Source of the DNA: Clavelina lepadiformis
Lineage: Eukaryota > Chordata > Ascidiacea > Aplousobranchia > Clavelinidae
Reading direction: 5' to 3'
Assembly (NCBI RefSeq): GCF_947623445.1
Contig: NC_135247.1
Span: 15,874,501 to 15,938,500, forward strand
DNA length: 64,000 bases
A program made the translations under genes and the position numbers. Positions 1 through 11,639 of the stretch are shown in pieces (positions within the stretch are counted from its first letter, which is position 1; each line of letters starts with the position of its first letter). The notes under the pieces were generated by a model, which worked only from the letters and a program-made list of their open reading frames with translations, did not search any database and was not told where the DNA came from.

Positions 1-3000
1 AACGGCGGCAATTCGATCCGTAAGTGGACGACAATATGGATATATGCTTTATGTATATTTGACTATTTTTTAGAAAGTATTTTTATGTTATATACGTTGA
101 TTTCTTATTCTGTGTTAAGGTATTTGGCTACATACCACCAGTGCCTTAACGCCACGTTTCAATAGTACTGGCCACGTTGTGGCAGCTGACCATTGCAACA
201 ATCATATAATTTCTGAAATGAAAGAATACTTGTGTGCTGCCGAACGTTACAACATCGTGGTATTCTTTGTCTTGTGGAACGGAGCAGACCCTAATTGGTG
301 GCGAAATTATCAGTGGGGTATGCATGTTACGACTAATTTACCAGCTCACTGGTTTTTTATTCCAATTTCAGTGGTGGAAACATAATGTATTGTACTAATA
401 GAAAACATAGAGTTTTTTATTTAACATAATACGATTTTGAGGTACAATCAAGTTTCCAATACTGTATAATTGTATATGATAAATTTTGTAAAATGTGACT
501 TAAAATCTGCTTGTGCAAGTCTGTTTGTTTATTCCAATCATGCCCGATCTTTAGGCTACATTATAAATTATGAAATAAATTACTTAAGTGACAGTATTTT
601 TTGGATCCATTTTATAGCTCGACAGTTCAACGGACTGATCACTGTAGACTCCAAGCTACAGTCCTACATCGACAACGCACTCATTCCCATTGTTAAAGGC
701 TTAAAGACCTTCTCATCTCTTGGCGGTTATGAGATAATCAACGAACCAGAAGGAATCCTTTTCGTGAGTATTTGACATTTAACTCAAACATTGATGTCGC
801 AATGATATATTCAGCGATTATGTCTGATTAATTTATTCTTCGACTGATACCATGGTTTATACTTTGCCACTTGAAATGTTGAATGAGAAAAAAATGAAAA
901 CAGTCGACTCGATTTCGCTTAAAATATGAACAAGCTGTATCAATATCATTCGTTTAAATTCCTGTTACTGTAAACAAATAGGTTACACCCAACTTCAACT
1001 TACGATTAACTCAAAGTGATTGTTTCTACCTTAGTGTATTAAAAAATTTTGTTATTTCAAAATTAGTTAAAAAAATTAGCCTACTTAGGTAGTACTGGTA
1101 CTGCGTACTTAGGTACTGCGTGTAATAACTAACAGCGCGTCCACGTATAAGATGTGAGAGTTTACAGCTGCATCTTCGCACAGCGTAGATGTATATGGGT
1201 AAAGGTGGATGATATCTACCGTAGGCTAATCGGTGTAGGCTGCTGATCGGTGATGTTTAGGCGGTGGACGACAATGTCTGCATTACACTGATACCTGCCG
1301 CCAAATTCAGCAATTTTGGATGAATTAAAGTTTGGAAAACTTAAAAATAATTTGATAAGCACCTTCGACTTAACAAGTTATCTGATAAAATAAAAAGGCT
1401 TCGCCATATACTTGACCGAACCCTTTAGTATTTTTATTCGGCTGCCACTATTTCACCGAAAAAAGTCGTGCGCTCGAAGCTATTTTTCACAGTTTCTTGT
1501 TATCCTATAGGTTATAATTTAAATGTTATAACATAGTCACTTTAACGGTAAACCTAACCTAAATCTGTGACTCTTTAGTTTTTGGAATAGGTCTTATATC
1601 TTCTGGTCTAAATCTAACCCCAATAAACCTTTTATAGCTAAAGTCAACTTTTTGCGTATTCATTCTCCTAACCTAACCGCCTGTATCTAACAGGCTGCGT
1701 GACCTACATCAAGTAAAATATTTACTTCATATTTACTGTATTTGTTTCCAGACTGCTGCAAATTCTGTTGCCTGTTTCGATGCATCACGATTAGCTGGCT
1801 CCGGGGCTGGTTTTGCTGCGCAGCATCAATTTCCCAACCTCTTCTACATGCACCGGCTTCAGAGATTCATCAACTGGCAAGCTAACGCAATAAAAACGTA
1901 AGTGATTAGCCTAAGTATGGTTTTCAGAAAAGTTCAAATCGAAAAAGTATTTAAACATATTCTAAACCTTGATTTATATGGCTAAGAACATATGATAGAC
2001 TATTCTAAAAAAGGTTACGCTTATCTGAACTTGCAAAATCCTGCGTAATGTTTTGGGGGGTAGCTTATATCTCTTAAGTTATTAACGGTTATTTCGTCAT
2101 AACTCAACTCGGTAAAATCACATAAAAAAGCATTTTAATGAGGTCAAGCTGACATCGAGGCATTCTAAAACTTTCAGACACGATCCCAATTCCCTTGTGA
2201 CAGTTGGATCCTGGCGGGAGAACCCCCAATACAATAACGGACCATCGAACACTTTCAATTATTATAGTGACCATTGTTTGATACAAGCGGGTGGCCGGAG
2301 CTTAGGAACCCTTGACTTCTACCAAATTCACACCTACGCATGGAATGGAGCGTACAGCACAACTTCCCCAATGGTTCCAACCGTAAGACTTAACATGAAT
2401 TTAATTCATGTTTTTAAAGTTTGAGTCTTGTAATAAAATTTTCAAGGTATATGGTCATAAGGCGGTTTCGATTTCTTATCAACAACGTTTTGTGTTGCAT
2501 TTTAGAACTCGGCAAGTCTGTATCAACTAAACAAACCGCTCGTCATTGGAGAGTTCTCACATGTGGGCAGCGATGGCACCAGGTCACTTATTCAGTTGGT
2601 AGAACACGCGTACAACAATGGGTACGCTGGGGCCTGGAGCTGGCATGCCTTGGTATATAATCGAAAATTTTTTAACGTAGTAATCCTTTTTCTTCTTACC
2701 AATAATATTGCTATCTTATCATATAACTACTCTTTCAATAGCCCTGAAAGCATTACATAAATCAATCTCTTTATAAACCTATACCACAGTGCTTTGTTTG
2801 ATATAACCGAAAGCTGTTAGCAATTACACTGCTAAATTGCTACTTTAATTTTTCAATTAATGCTTGTGGTTTTAATTTGTTTACAGGGTCTATATCATCA
2901 CTCTGATCCCCTTTCTCCTCAGTTGCTGGCATTAGATGCCATTCGGTGGCGTCCATTCGTACGACTAGTCCTAGGCGTTGTTAACATTAATTGCAGGAAC

Positions 3001-3096
3001 CCTACCATAGGTATATTCGACATTCGTAGAGACCGATTTCCTGTTCAAGGCCGTCCAGTTAGAAACCAATGCAGTTTGTTTACCCGTGGACGTTAA
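1..3096 (+). CDS. Mannan endo-1,4-beta-mannosidase (GH5 family), 3' part
   Basis: Predicted to hydrolyse beta-1,4-mannan backbones, probably as a secreted digestive enzyme. Exons joined by phase-consistent GT-AG introns are 1-19 (continues upstream), 120-317, 618-763, 1752-1897, 2178-2382, 2506-2652 and 2887-3096, giving 356 codons and a TAA stop. The segment NSIRIWLH, the region IISEMKEYL..VFFVLWNGA, the acid/base glutamate in IINEPEG (Glu codon 743-745), DFYQIHTY and the nucleophile glutamate in VIGEFS (Glu codon 2551-2553), followed by AGAWSWHA, are landmarks of animal GH5 mannanases such as the mussel enzyme. Both catalytic residues are intact, so the gene looks functional. The N-terminus and signal peptide lie outside the window. 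After the final VNI segment there is an Arg-rich tail of about 30 residues that I do not recognise. Identity is strong at family level; the exact substrate is inferred. Confidence 0.9.
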
Positions 3097-3231
3097 AGGG
3101 ATGCTATAGATCCGTAAACATGTAACTTTATTCACTGCACTTTCATGATGGATATTTTTTTTAAACTCATTGAAAAATTTAAAATAATGATTATGGAAAA
3201 GCTGTGTATGATGAAAAATGGTTTACGAATT

Positions 3232-3237
3232 AATAAA
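3232..3237 (+). terminator. Polyadenylation signal of the mannanase gene
   Basis: AATAAA lies 136 bases after the mannanase stop codon in an AT-rich 3' region. It is the first canonical signal downstream; a second lies near 3352. The assignment rests on position only. Confidence 0.5.
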
Positions 3238-3239
3238 AT

Positions 3240-5204
3240 AGTTTTATTTCATATGAACACAATTACTGTTTCATGAAAATTTGCAATTGTTAGAGAATTG
3301 CTTCTACGTTTTTTTCTGCAGCTTATAAAACTAGAAAATGCAGAATATTTGAAATAAAACATATACACAGTTGGCATTACACACGTTGCATATTTTAATC
3401 AATCAATCAGTCATTTTATTTGTCGTCAAAAGCGCGGTGGAACGAAACAAATCAAGGCAGCTGTTATTAGCATGTGCTTATGAACGGGAAAAGTGTCAAA
3501 GCCGAAAAGGCTTAAAATATGCTCAAAAAATGAAGGTAGTAATTGTTAGTAAAAAATAGCACACGGCCACAAAGTCCATATTTAGTTAAAACAACACGAC
3601 AAAAATATACTATGGTTACCACCAGGCATAATAATCATCAAATATAAGGATCAACTGGTGAAAAACTGTGTACACTCCATAAGACATAAGTTTAAAAGAG
3701 CGAAGTTAAGTGGACGAGCAGGTGGTGTGTTCGAGCAACAGATTGCAGATCTTTAAAAATTGCTTCAATGCTGAACATCATTGCATAGGAAAAAACATTC
3801 ATCTTAAAAGAAAGCCCATCTCGGGCAAGAGCTTGGGTACTGGTGGCCATGACAGTAATGCAGGGCATTGTTGACGAGCCCGAGTCATATATCAAATCCG
3901 TGATCCGTTTAAGTCGGGCAAAAACATTTCTCAGTCCGAGAATAAAGTTTATCAAACCATGTAGCCTAATCGGCAAATTTGTAGATGCAAATCACTTAAG
4001 GAGTGTCCTTCAGACCAGCAAGGCCTGAATTCCACCTTACCCTGGATTTTAGAAATGCCCACGATTTCTTGAAAGTCTTATATTGAACGGTTTGAAAGTA
4101 ATCACTGAAATAGAACAGCAACAAATGACAGAATGACAGCAAGAAACGTAAGTTGACGTCGTATTTGTATGTACGGTACGTGATCTACGTGTGATTTCTA
4201 TCGGTACAGAACCCAAGGTAATATTAGCCTACTTATAATCTGAAAACACAAGCAAGGACTAAGTAAAGGAAATGACACTGCTCTGTGAATTTGCAAGCAA
4301 TAGCAATAATCGGCAATACTGGTAAATTAGATCTCAATAACGTGGCTAACAAATAAAGACATTAAAACAGGTTTACTGGTAACTAACTCATCATATTGCT
4401 TGCAAACAATCAATTAAAGAAGTCAGACTAACAACTGCAATACGCATACACTAAATTGACTCAGATCAAAGCTGATGCGCGACTAGATATAACACAGCTA
4501 AGCAGGTTACAACTAACCAGATCTAAACAAAGGAATCTATTACAAGGAAAGAGAATTACCACGAGTCTAGACTCTAGACAAGCAATGACAAAGATATTTG
4601 GAGTTATGAGCGACACAAAATTATATAAATCATTATCACTTAAATCATATAATTTGAATAAACAACATTACAAATTTGGACGTTACATACCATACCATAT
4701 TGCAGTTATATAGTAGTAATAATAATGAATAAAGGACTCATCTATTTGGTATCTATGACAGGACCTAGTGGTACACAGTACACAACTGCACCTAGACGCC
4801 ATTTTCACACGTGCATTCAACATTTCAACCACAGATTACAATCTGTACCATATTATCACTGTTAGTATAGCAGCAAACCTAGTGGGCTAACCCCACTTAG
4901 GCTAGTACCGCCGTACCGGTAATCTTCGGTTCGAAAGTGGTTTGTCAACGAAAAGTAGTCTATTTCTTTTCCATAATTTTTCTTTATGGTTTAAAAAAAT
5001 CATAGGCTAGGTATGCTACCCTCAGAAGGGAGGGGGTGGGGGTGCTGTGGGAGCAAAAAGTATGGTGCTAGACTGGTCAAACAAGAAATATATACCCTTA
5101 AGAACAATCAACAAACGGAAAGAAACAGTGAATCCAAAATTTACATTGTCCATAGGCCTAGACCCAATGATGGTCAAAGTAACCGCATAAGTTAGTTAAG
5201 TACC
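3240..5204. other. Intergenic, nothing recognised
   Basis: AT-rich sequence with no open frame showing family motifs, splice-site logic or repeats that I can define. The frames on either strand here are short and compositionally random. A short G-rich run occurs near 5028-5043. Confidence 0.5.
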
Positions 5205-5665
5205 GTAGAAGTGGTGTTACTCCCGATAAAATCTACTCCACTACAAGTAAAAGTATTGCTCCTTAAAACTACTCAAGTATTAAGTAAAAATTGGATAATT
5301 TTAAACTACTCAAGTAAGAAGTAGGCCTATAGTTATCAATTTAAAGTATGAGGTTGTGAAATGCTACTAAGATGAATGCTGCAGGGAAATGCATAATTTT
5401 ACGAAGCTAAATAGTTTCAAACATATTTTTGTTCATCGTCAGAGCATTGTTACATGAAAAACAAGTTGTAGACTGTATAAAAGCGCTTTGTGCAATTGTG
5501 CTTGCAAATGAAAATTACTGTAATTTATCTTTGAACTTAATTTGGTAAACCTACTCAAGTACGTTACTTTGGCCTAAAAACTATTTAAGTAAAAGCGGAA
5601 GAATACATGAACAAAACGACGTACATAATAAATCTACTTAAGTAAAACTACTTCATTACTGACCA
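5205..5665. repeat. Degenerate non-autonomous element with inverted 'ACTACTCAAGTAAAA' ends
   Basis: The left part reads AGTGGTGTTACTCCC and then contains several copies of ACTACTCAAGTA and related words. The right part ends TACTTAAGTAAAACTACTTC..ACTGACCACCATT, which is the reverse-complement theme of the left part. This arrangement (imperfect inverted ends and internal AAGTAAAA repeats, no coding capacity) is typical of hAT-type MITEs in aquatic animals. Boundaries are approximate, and I cannot find a convincing target-site duplication. Confidence 0.5.
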
Positions 5666-5680
5666 CCATTGCCTATAGAC

Positions 5681-6166
5681 CAGGGGTCGGCAACCTTTTG
5701 CTAGTCACGAGCCAAATGTCGAGTGTACAACTCTTTGGCGGGCCGGAATTTTCATTAATACTATAATTCACACTCACTTCAGTATATTACGCTACATTGC
5801 TGCAATCTCAATCATACCAATCATAAAAAGAGCAAAATGTATGTATTCACACTTCAACAACACAGCATTATAAAAAAAAGTTTAGGATAAAGCTCGTGTG
5901 CATCTCTCTTTGTATCTATAACGACTAGTCTACTCTACAGACAATCTCGTAGTTAGTACGAGATACTAGTCTACCGCCTTCGCACCAGTTTTATGGCGTA
6001 ACAATAGACTAGTACGACGTACTTATGGAGTAACAATACCACAATGTTTTCAAACACTGCAGTTTGAAACTCAATAAGAAACGGCGGGCCGTATTCTTAT
6101 GATAACTAATTAATATGTCTCGGGACGGACGAATTCGCATGGCGGGCCGTAGGTTGCCGACCCTTG
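5681..6166. mobile_element. Non-autonomous hAT element, 486 bp
   Basis: Starts CAGGGGTCGGCAACCT and ends AGGTTGCCGACCCTTG, a near-perfect 16-bp terminal inverted repeat with one mismatch. The flanks are ctatagac (5673-5680) and gcctagac (6167-6174), an imperfect 8-bp duplication that fits the loose hAT target pattern. Sub-terminal GGCGGGCCG words occur near both ends. There is no transposase frame inside, so it depends on a source elsewhere. The imperfect duplication and the terminal mismatch suggest an old insertion. Confidence 0.85.
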
Positions 6167-6387
6167 GCCTAGACCATGGTGTAAATGTGGCACCTGCACG
6201 CACAAAATTCATCACTGTGTATGCCAAATTTTTTATCTTAATGCCGATTTATAATAAACAAAGAAAAGCTGGTTGTTTGAACTCCAATTTATAATAAAGA
6301 AACGCAGAATTGATGCTTCAGTGCGTACTGAAATTTGAGTCTTTGCACGCATGAGTTTCCGTCGAAAACTGACATACTTTTCAGTTG

Positions 6388-6525
6388 GGTTCATTGAATA
6401 AGAACAAGTGTCGTTAATGTTTTGCTCAAGGGCATTACAAAGATTTGGCGCCACTGGGTATCAAACATGGAACACAAGCCACAGTTTTTGCAAGGCCAGC
6501 AGTCGAACCACGCTAAACCAATTTT
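6388..6525 (-). repeat. tRNA-derived SINE fragment
   Basis: On the minus strand the sequence has a pol III box A-like TGGTTTAGCGTGG (6508-6520) and a box B-like GTTTGATACCC (6456-6466) about 45 bases further, followed by GGCGCCA. These have tRNA-like spacing. After the head comes a body reading GTAATGCCCTTGAGCAAAAC and then ATTAACGACACTTG, a module seen in many aquatic-animal SINEs. The 3' tail may continue to about 6240, where AATTTATAATAAA-type repeats occur. The family name cannot be assigned from the sequence alone. Confidence 0.6.
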
Positions 6526-6700
6526 TTAATTTTCTTTGCTTATAGTTACCTAACCAAGAATTATTTTTCAAAAACATTTTATCACAATACTCAGTGACTA
6601 GTGTTCTTTCATATAAGATCAACTTGTGTTTGGAATTTCCCTTTAGTTTAAATTTTTCCAGAGCTACCTCTTTTTTATGTAAGTTTCAATTCCTGTATGT

Positions 6701-6711
6701 TCCTTTTCAGA
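6701..6711 (+). promoter_or_regulatory. Strong splice acceptor in the DDX18 5' leader (cis or spliced-leader)
   Basis: TCCTTTTCAG followed by ATTTC lies 57 bases before the DDX18 start codon. It is a polypyrimidine-CAG acceptor with no plausible donor close by; the only GTAAGT upstream, near 6679, would give an intron of about 32 bases. It therefore either closes an intron from a distant 5' UTR exon or receives a trans-spliced leader, as occurs in tunicates. The choice is inferred. Confidence 0.45.
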
Positions 6712-6767
6712 TTTCTAATCATAATAGACAGTGTTTATATGAGTTTTTTTTTAACGAAATTATTAAA

Positions 6768-8615
6768 ATGTCAGATCATATGCGCAAAGTAAGAAAAAAA
6801 TTGGCAAAGAGAAAAGATCGACAACTGCAATTAAAGCAGCTGAGAGATAAACTGTTACAAGATGAAGTCACAACAGACACTGGAAATGAATATTCAAAGC
6901 TTCATGGCCAAAATGAACCCAAGTCAACTTCGAGTGAACCATTGAAAGGCTCGCTTCGAAAGGAATCTGAAGAAGATAAGAAAAGCAGCACGAATGAAGA
7001 AACAGGCTTTGAAATGGAAACTACAAGTGAGAACGAAACCGCACAGAGTTCTGTAATTGAACCTTTAAAATCTGAAGTAAAGCTAACCACTGCACCTGAC
7101 TCCTCATTGGAAGTTAAAGTTATGGCTGACGATGCATTACAAGATACGTCGTTTTCGTCTCTTGCTGCTCTAGGGGTAAGTGACTTAACACTCAAAGCAA
7201 TTGAAGAAATGGGATTTACCCACATGATGGAAATTCAAGCAAAATCCATACCACCATTGCTAGAAGGCAGAGATTTGCTGGGTGCAGCTAGAACTGGAAG
7301 CGGTAAAACTTTAGCATTTCTTATACCAGCAGTTGAGCTCTTATATAAACTTAGATTCATGCCAAGGAATGGAACTGGGGTTATCATCATATCACCTACA
7401 AGAGAACTTGCCATGCAGATATATGGAGTTATGCAAGATCTATTGAAACACCATTGTCACACATATGGCCTGATAATGGGTGGTAGCAGTCGATCATCGG
7501 AGGCAAAAAAATTAGGCAATGGCATTAACATCCTTGTTGCCACACCTGGAAGGCTCTTGGATCATCTTCAGAATACAGCAGAGTTTATGTTCCGAAACTT
7601 ACAGTGTCTCATAATCGATGAGGCGGATCGAATTTTGGAGGTTGGTTTTGAAGAAGAGATGAAACAAATTGTGAGATTGTTACCAAAGCGCCGGCAAACC
7701 ATGTTATTTTCTGCTACGCAAACAAAGAAAACTGAAGATTTAGCACGTGTGTCGTTAAAGAAGATGCCACTGTATGTGGGAGTAGATGATAGTAAGTCTG
7801 ATGCCACAGTTGATGGACTTGAACAAGGTTATGTCGTTTGTCCATCAGAGAAAAGGTTTCTGGTCTTGTTTACTTTCTTGAGGAGGAATCGCGACAAAAA
7901 GATAATGGTATTTTTATCATCATGCATGAGTGTAAAGTATCACTACGAGCTCTTGAATTACATAGATCTTCCATGTATGTGCATACATGGGCGACAGAAG
8001 CAAACCAAGAGAACGACAACATTCTTCCAATTCTGCAACGCCGAAAAAGGAATCCTGCTCTGCACTGATGTGGCTGCTCGAGGTCTGGACATCCCTGAGG
8101 TGGACTGGATAGTCCAGTATGATCCTCCTGATGATCCAAAAGAATACATCCACAGGGTTGGGCGTACAGCTCGAGGAGTCAATGGATCAGGACATGCCTT
8201 GCTGATCCTTCGACCTGATGAGCTTGGATTTCTGCGTTACCTTCGTCATGCTCGAGTGCCTTTGAATGAGTTTGAGTTCTCTTGGAGCAAGATAGCTAAC
8301 ATCCAGACACAGCTGGAGCGACTTATCCAGAAGAACTACTTCTTGCACAAATCATCCCAGGAGGCGTACAAATCATACGTCCGTGCCTATGCCTCTCATT
8401 CACTGAAATCTATTTTCAATGTCGAGACACTTGATCTCACAAAAGTCGCCTTATCATTTGGGTTTGCAGTTCCACCTTACGTTGACTTGAACGTTCACAG
8501 CAAGAGAGGAAGCAAAGATGCTCGAAGGAACCAATACAAAAACCAGAATCCCAAAGCAAAGATTTTTAAAGCTGCTGGCACCAAGAGGAAAGATAGGAGA
8601 CAATTTTCGAATTAG
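6768..8615 (+). CDS. DDX18: ATP-dependent RNA helicase DDX18 (Has1 orthologue)
   Basis: A nucleolar DEAD-box helicase needed for 60S ribosomal subunit assembly; 615 aa in one uninterrupted exon. The start was placed at ATG 6768 because the frame upstream has no earlier Met and the family begins with a short basic stretch (here [15 protein letters not shown]). An acidic, Ser-rich N-terminal region (about 30-120) precedes the core. Core motifs: Q-motif region about 128-165, motif I ARTGSGKT (174-181), [23 protein letters not shown] (284-287), SAT (315-317), ARGLD and HRVGRTAR (462-469). A DUF4217-type C-terminal domain follows (about 500-570, ending [11 protein letters not shown]), then a basic tail. 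The DUF4217 sequence and the FxFxWSKI segment point to DDX18/Has1 rather than DDX10 or DDX55. It is intronless among intron-rich neighbours, with no disabling change. Confidence 0.96.
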   Translation: MSDHMRKVRKKLAKRKDRQLQLKQLRDKLLQDEVTTDTGNEYSKLHGQNEPKSTSSEPLKGSLRKESEEDKKSSTNEETGFEMETTSENETAQSSVIEPLKSEVKLTTAPDSSLEVKVMADDALQDTSFSSLAALGVSDLTLKAIEEMGFTHMMEIQAKSIPPLLEGRDLLGAARTGSGKTLAFLIPAVELLYKLRFMPRNGTGVIIISPTRELAMQIYGVMQDLLKHHCHTYGLIMGGSSRSSEAKKLGNGINILVATPGRLLDHLQNTAEFMFRNLQCLIIDEADRILEVGFEEEMKQIVRLLPKRRQTMLFSATQTKKTEDLARVSLKKMPLYVGVDDSKSDATVDGLEQGYVVCPSEKRFLVLFTFLRRNRDKKIMVFLSSCMSVKYHYELLNYIDLPCMCIHGRQKQTKRTTTFFQFCNAEKGILLCTDVAARGLDIPEVDWIVQYDPPDDPKEYIHRVGRTARGVNGSGHALLILRPDELGFLRYLRHARVPLNEFEFSWSKIANIQTQLERLIQKNYFLHKSSQEAYKSYVRAYASHSLKSIFNVETLDLTKVALSFGFAVPPYVDLNVHSKRGSKDARRNQYKNQNPKAKIFKAAGTKRKDRRQFSN

Positions 8616-8943
8616 GAGGAATTTTAGTTTGCTTAAAGCAATGTGACTTTTAAGACATAAACCGCCCCCACCCACTCCAGTCTATCTTGTATGTTAAATC
8701 TTTTACTTCTGGATACTGTATAACATTTTCATCAATATTCAAATAGAAACTTCTTCTCAGTCTTCTGGTGTATAAAATTGCGATTTGTGACTGTCAAAAT
8801 TTTCATTGTCTTTTAGCACTGCTATAAGTATAAGTATCTTTCTTTAGTGTAATTTAATGGGATGTGTAAATGCAGTGTGTGGTGTGCTTGCACTTTTGTG
8901 CTAAAATAATTTACTGTTCTTGTAAATACCACCAGGAAATAAA
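8616..8943 (+). other. DDX18 3' UTR with polyadenylation signal
   Basis: AT-rich sequence from the stop codon to an AATAAA at 8938-8943. Its length of about 330 bases is ordinary for a 3' UTR. No structured element was noticed. Confidence 0.5.
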
Positions 8944-11584
8944 TGGCAAATGTTAAAATTGCAAACCTCCAGGAAGTAGATAGTTCTGCTTGACCCACTT
9001 AAGGAGCCGTATATGCTGAAATTTTGCGATTTCCATGATTTTGTTGTATGGAATGGTTAAAAAAGTGTGTCAGACCAATCGGAGGCAAGCATGTCCGGTA
9101 TTGTTTTTCAGTATGGGGGATTGCCCTAGTTAACAGCTATTAAAAACTTGCAGGTCACATTGTTGGGTTTGGCTAAAATGTTTAATTGAAAATTGATGGA
9201 ATTTGACGTTTTTGGCCGAAAATTGCAGTCTTGAGTTTAACGTTTTGTTGCAAGAGCTAAAGATATGTGATTTTATTAGGATTTCATGAAATAATAACGT
9301 AAGGCATACCAAAGTGACATGCAAAACTTCGTGGAGCCCCATGCGTGATATTGTAATTGTAGGAAACTAAGCCTTTTTACAAGCATCTACAATTATACAT
9401 GCCCTTAATTGTTGGAAAATAGGAGTGCAGTTGCAGCAAGTGTTACAATGCAAAGAAATTGATAAAACTGCAAGAAATCATGGTGTATGTCTTTTTTCAG
9501 GTTCATGCTTTTTTGTATTTCGTACGAAGCAGAAAACTGGCGATATATGAAATAGGAGATTGGCGTTTGCTTAATCTCTCATTACGTAATTAAGATGTAA
9601 CACCAAATACTGTAGCCTCCAGCATGTCGCTACAGCTATAGTTGGTACCACAAACAAGTTTTGAGGTGTGAGTTGGCCACATCCCTTTGTTTGTAACTTG
9701 GTTGTAACAGCGGAAGGCGTCGACTATCTGTTACAAAACTAATAAGAACGTTTCATTTAACTAAAACATTTCGACTCATTTACACATATGTGTCAAAGAA
9801 CTTAACATTAATTAACAAATTAACTGTACGCGTAACGTTACTTTGAACTAATAAAAAAAGCGATCAAACTAAGTGACTTTAGAGTACTGACTGACACGTT
9901 TTCGTCCACAACTTCTTGACAACAACAGAAGCGAGACGACAAAGCTTCAAACAATTTGACATTTTTTGCTTTGGCAACTCGTCGGTTCACATACAACAAT
10001 TCGATTCCGTGGATGGTATTCGGCTTGGTAGCAGAACGGTTACAGCGCTGGGATAGCAATAATGCAGCCCATGTTATATGATCAATGGCGCTACCGCTGT
10101 AAACACCTTGGACAAGACGTTAACGGCAATGGCTTCTGCTTAGTGTTCCTGCTGAACAGTCCCAAATTTGTGCAATACAATTCAAAAAAACGAAAAACGT
10201 ATGTGTATTGGTAGCCTACTTGCACAAAAATCAGTTCGGTAGCCGGGGCTTGAGCGATGAAAAATGATTGCCGACTTTATGTCATGCAACGACTGTCCTC
10301 AGTTCGCGAATGAGAATTAGGTATATCATGTTTACTTTGCGACATCTAGCGGAGCAGTCCACTTTCACACTAATGTGCGAAATTTGCCATAGGTTCAGTG
10401 CAAGATGTAAATTGTTAAACGATGAGAGTCTTTTCACCAATATGACATCATCGTCTTTGTGGTAAAGTACTGGCTAGTTGTTTTCTGTGGAACTATCAGG
10501 AATAAACTCACCCAAGCGAGAACAATCATATTTAATAGTGTTAACCTCTGCCGTAATATTGTTGTTGCTGGTTACCTTAAAAACATGATAACCTTGGTAG
10601 ATTAAGCAAAGAATGTCAGAAAACCTTCTCAACGATATGCGACCTGAATTACAGTTTAAAAAGTTAGCGTTAGAGGCTTTGGTCCGCAGTTGAAGTTATT
10701 ATTATCATTCCATTTGTGTTGATGTGAGATTGAATTGTGAATTGAAAAACATCACGCTCAATGATTTTGCAGATAGGCGTACAGTATTTGAAAAATACAT
10801 TATACAGGTTTTGTGACAAACTAATTACTGTTTCCCTTCTTATCACACAACGTAGTTGGGCTATGTGCTTGTGTCCTTCATACTGATTACATCTTTAGAA
10901 TGTTGTGTATGCACGAACCTGAGGATGGAATCTATGTCACACATTTACAAAACTTGTCTTCACGGTAGTGGAGTACTTTAATGAATGTTGCTTTATAAAT
11001 TTTCTTCTAACAAAAAATTTATCGAGCCTTCGCTTTAACATATCATCATCGCTTTGATCGGCCGCAATTGTCTGCCTAAACCGATTGTTCGCGTTTGCGT
11101 CAATCGGTAAGATAAAAGTCGACATGGTTTTCACCTTGAGTGCTGTTGTTATTCGTGTTCAAAATTTATTATCTCGTTTTACTATCACATTGGTATCCAA
11201 CAACGATCACACGGATAGCTAAATCATCCTCATACTTGCGATGTTTTTAATAATATCTTCACGAACTACTGTAACGTTTTTTTTGCAAAATTAACAAGGA
11301 CTGGAGTGTAGCTCATGCACCGTGATTTTGCCTGCATTAAAGTGTGACGACACAGTACAAAACACTACGTAGCCTATGTTGTTAGGCCTACATTTTTTGT
11401 GGGCAAATGTTTCATAAACAACAACGAAATGCTTTCTTGAAGTGACTAATACGTTGATTGCCGCTTGGCATCTTGCGCTTAGTGGTCATTGATTGGAATG
11501 GCGCCAGGAGTGCTGTGTCTTCTGGAATGAAACAAACAATACTAGTCGGTCCGAAGCTACTTGAAAAGGATTGTGCTTAGCCAG
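8944..11584. other. Intergenic, nothing recognised
   Basis: No coding exon, RNA gene or repeat boundary could be supported on either strand. The longest frames here, about 70 codons, lack composition or motifs of real proteins. Given its position it may hold Frizzled upstream regulatory sequence. Confidence 0.4.
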
Positions 11585-11590
11585 TATAAA
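11585..11590 (+). promoter_or_regulatory. TATA box candidate (Frizzled or other + strand transcript)
   Basis: TATAAA in the context CCAGTATAAAACCCGG, followed about 30-60 bases later by pyrimidine-rich TCAGTCTTTTCAGTTCTG that could hold an initiator. It is the best TATA context upstream of the Frizzled start codon, about 2.9 kb away. That would require a long 5' UTR intron ending at the acceptor at 14403. The link to Frizzled is inferred. Confidence 0.35.
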
Positions 11591-11639
11591 ACCCGGAAAG
11601 CAAAGAGAATGAATAAGCTTAGTCGAAGTCAGTCTTTTC

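Noticed and set aside
5673..6174. Perfect target duplication for the hAT element at 5681
   Set aside because: The flanks ctatagac and gcctagac agree only in the last five bases, so it is described as imperfect.
7838..8182. Several overlapping frames within DDX18 on both strands
   Set aside because: Shadows of the helicase coding frame.
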